Assembly: GCA_027084145.1 (NCBI GenBank)
Contig: JALWLM010000156.1
Location: 1 to 6,397, forward strand
DNA length: 6,397 bases
Source of the DNA: Crocinitomicaceae bacterium
GTDB lineage: Bacteria > Bacteroidota > Bacteroidia > Flavobacteriales_D > Crocinitomicaceae
Reading direction: 5' to 3'
Under the pieces are notes generated by a model. The model was given only the letters and a program-made list of their open reading frames with translations, made no database searches and had not been told where the DNA came from. Below, piece after piece: positions 5,352 through 6,397 of the stretch. The translations under genes and the position numbers were made by a program. Numbering within the stretch: position 1 is the first letter of the stretch; the number at the start of each line of letters is the position of its first letter.

Positions 5352-6397
5352 ATGAAAAGATTAGGAGTTATATTAACCATTTTTATAATGGTAGCACTAT
5401 TAGGAGAAAGTTGTAAAAAGAAACCGAAACCCACTTCTCCCGAAAGTTATAATAAAAAGGAAATGTTGACAAATGTTGTTACAAACTATATAATTCCTGC
5501 TTATGATGATTACCAATCAAAAGTTGAATCTCTTCATCTTTTATTATTAGACTTTGTCAATCTACCTACTGAAGTAAAGTTAAATACTTGTAGAGGTCAA
5601 TGGAAAGAAGTCGCTTTGGCTTGGCAAAATATAGCAATGTTTGAATTTGGACCTGCATCAAATATCAGTTTTAAAGCTCAGACGAATATTTATCCTACGG
5701 ATACAGCATTGATTCAAAATAGTATTTCTTTGGGTACTTATGATTTACAATTACCTTCAAATTTTAAAGCGAAAGGGATACAAGCAATAGATTATTTATT
5801 GTTTCTACCGAATAAAACAGATGTAGAAATCGTAAACTATTATTTGAATAACACAAACGCGAAAGATTATTTAACAAGTGTCTCTCAAGAATTAAAAACG
5901 AATGCTTTAAATATATATAGTGAATGGAGTACAAGTTATCAAACAACTTTCATTAATAATTCAGAAAGTAATGCAAGTGGAAGTTCTGTAAGTAATTTAT
6001 TGAACGCATTGAGTTTACATTATGAAACCTATACAAGAAAAGGAAAAGTAGGTATTCCTTTAGGTGTTTTTAATGGTATTAGTCAGCAAGCATTACCTCA
6101 TTTGGTAGAAGCAACATATTCAGATTTCTCTAAGGAATTATTAATTCAGCAAATGAAAGCATTGAAAAAGGTGATAAAAGGAACTCATTTTTCATCACAA
6201 ATAAATGGAGATGGATTTGATGATTATTTGGATCATGTCAAAGCTCAATATAATGGAGAGAATTTATCAATGCAGATTATCTCTAAAATAGATGCAATTA
6301 TTGCAGAAGTAGAGAATTTAAATGGGACCTTAAAAGAAGAAATTATCAACAACCAATCTCAATTAAAAAACGGATTATATACTTTAATGCAGCAATT
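5352..6397 (+). CDS. Imelysin-family lipoprotein, 3'-truncated by the window edge
   Basis: The frame is open from the ATG at 5352 to the window end, giving 348 residues without a stop. Family members are usually about 350-400 aa, so little should be missing. A lipoprotein signal peptide ends in LLGESC (C21), followed by KKKPKP, similar to its neighbour. The mature part matches the all-helical imelysin (M75) fold. It has an early tract MLTNVVTNYIIPAYDDY (38-54), then CRGQWKEVALAWQNIAMFEFGP (80-101) and IYPTDTALI (113-121). GIQAIDYLLF (142-151) sits where the family signature GxHxxE lies. Here the His is Q144 and the Glu is D147, so the motif is altered. A C-terminal domain (about 220-345) includes LSLHYETYTRKGKVGIPLGVF. 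Imelysin proteins such as IrpA and Pseudomonas IcmP are iron-responsive envelope proteins; a peptidase role is doubtful. The gene lacks its own -7 element and is preceded by an A-rich tract, consistent with co-transcription with the DUF4856 gene. Confidence 0.88.
   Translation, partial: MKRLGVILTIFIMVALLGESCKKKPKPTSPESYNKKEMLTNVVTNYIIPAYDDYQSKVESLHLLLLDFVNLPTEVKLNTCRGQWKEVALAWQNIAMFEFGPASNISFKAQTNIYPTDTALIQNSISLGTYDLQLPSNFKAKGIQAIDYLLFLPNKTDVEIVNYYLNNTNAKDYLTSVSQELKTNALNIYSEWSTSYQTTFINNSESNASGSSVSNLLNALSLHYETYTRKGKVGIPLGVFNGISQQALPHLVEATYSDFSKELLIQQMKALKKVIKGTHFSSQINGDGFDDYLDHVKAQYNGENLSMQIISKIDAIIAEVENLNGTLKEEIINNQSQLKNGLYTLMQQ

Noticed and set aside
5764..5946. Minus-strand ORF of 60 codons inside the imelysin gene
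   Set aside because: It is a shadow of the imelysin reading frame, which is open across the whole region and recognisable by family motifs.

Overview
The window looks like a chromosomal segment of a Bacteroidota bacterium, most likely class Flavobacteriia. The DNA is AT-rich. Three gene starts are preceded by the Bacteroidota-type -7 promoter element TAnnTTTG instead of a purine-rich ribosome binding site. Secreted proteins carry the 'SFSQ' and 'SC-KKK' signal-peptide endings common in this group, and the DUF4856 protein carries a GCTD…DDGSC module typical of it. The genus cannot be fixed from the sequence. I see no mobile element, tRNA, rRNA or CRISPR array.

Layout. (1) Positions 2-937 hold the 3' two thirds of accC, the biotin carboxylase subunit of acetyl-CoA carboxylase, closed by a strong intrinsic terminator. 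(2) Positions 999-1949 hold metF, methylenetetrahydrofolate reductase, whose promoter element begins inside the T-tract of that terminator. (3) Positions 1962-2516 encode a small secreted protein with a very basic C-terminal tail, which I cannot assign to a family. (4) Positions 2524-3987 on the minus strand encode an aldehyde dehydrogenase of the 2-oxoglutarate-semialdehyde type. It is convergent with the small secreted protein across a 7-base gap. (5) A compact 89-base divergent control region (3988-4076) holds a 19-bp Fur-like palindrome placed between the -33 and -7 elements of a plus-strand promoter. (6) That promoter drives a DUF4856 lipoprotein (4077-5324), followed after 27 bases by an imelysin-family lipoprotein (5352 to the window end, incomplete at its C-terminus).

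How the genes fit together. The first half is housekeeping metabolism (fatty-acid and one-carbon), apparently as separate short transcription units. The second half is the most interesting part: two periplasm-facing lipoproteins in one operon under what looks like an iron-responsive operator. Imelysin-family proteins are known iron-regulated proteins. The palindrome and the gene pairing together suggest an iron-starvation envelope module in which the DUF4856 protein is the uncharacterised partner. The rest of the operon probably lies beyond the right edge.

Most of the window is ordinary chromosome. The points worth a second look are the operator-promoter arrangement, the run of probable leaderless transcripts, the altered GxHxxE motif of the imelysin and the repeated HYxxEA motif in the DUF4856 protein. 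No stretch longer than about 90 bases lacks a gene.
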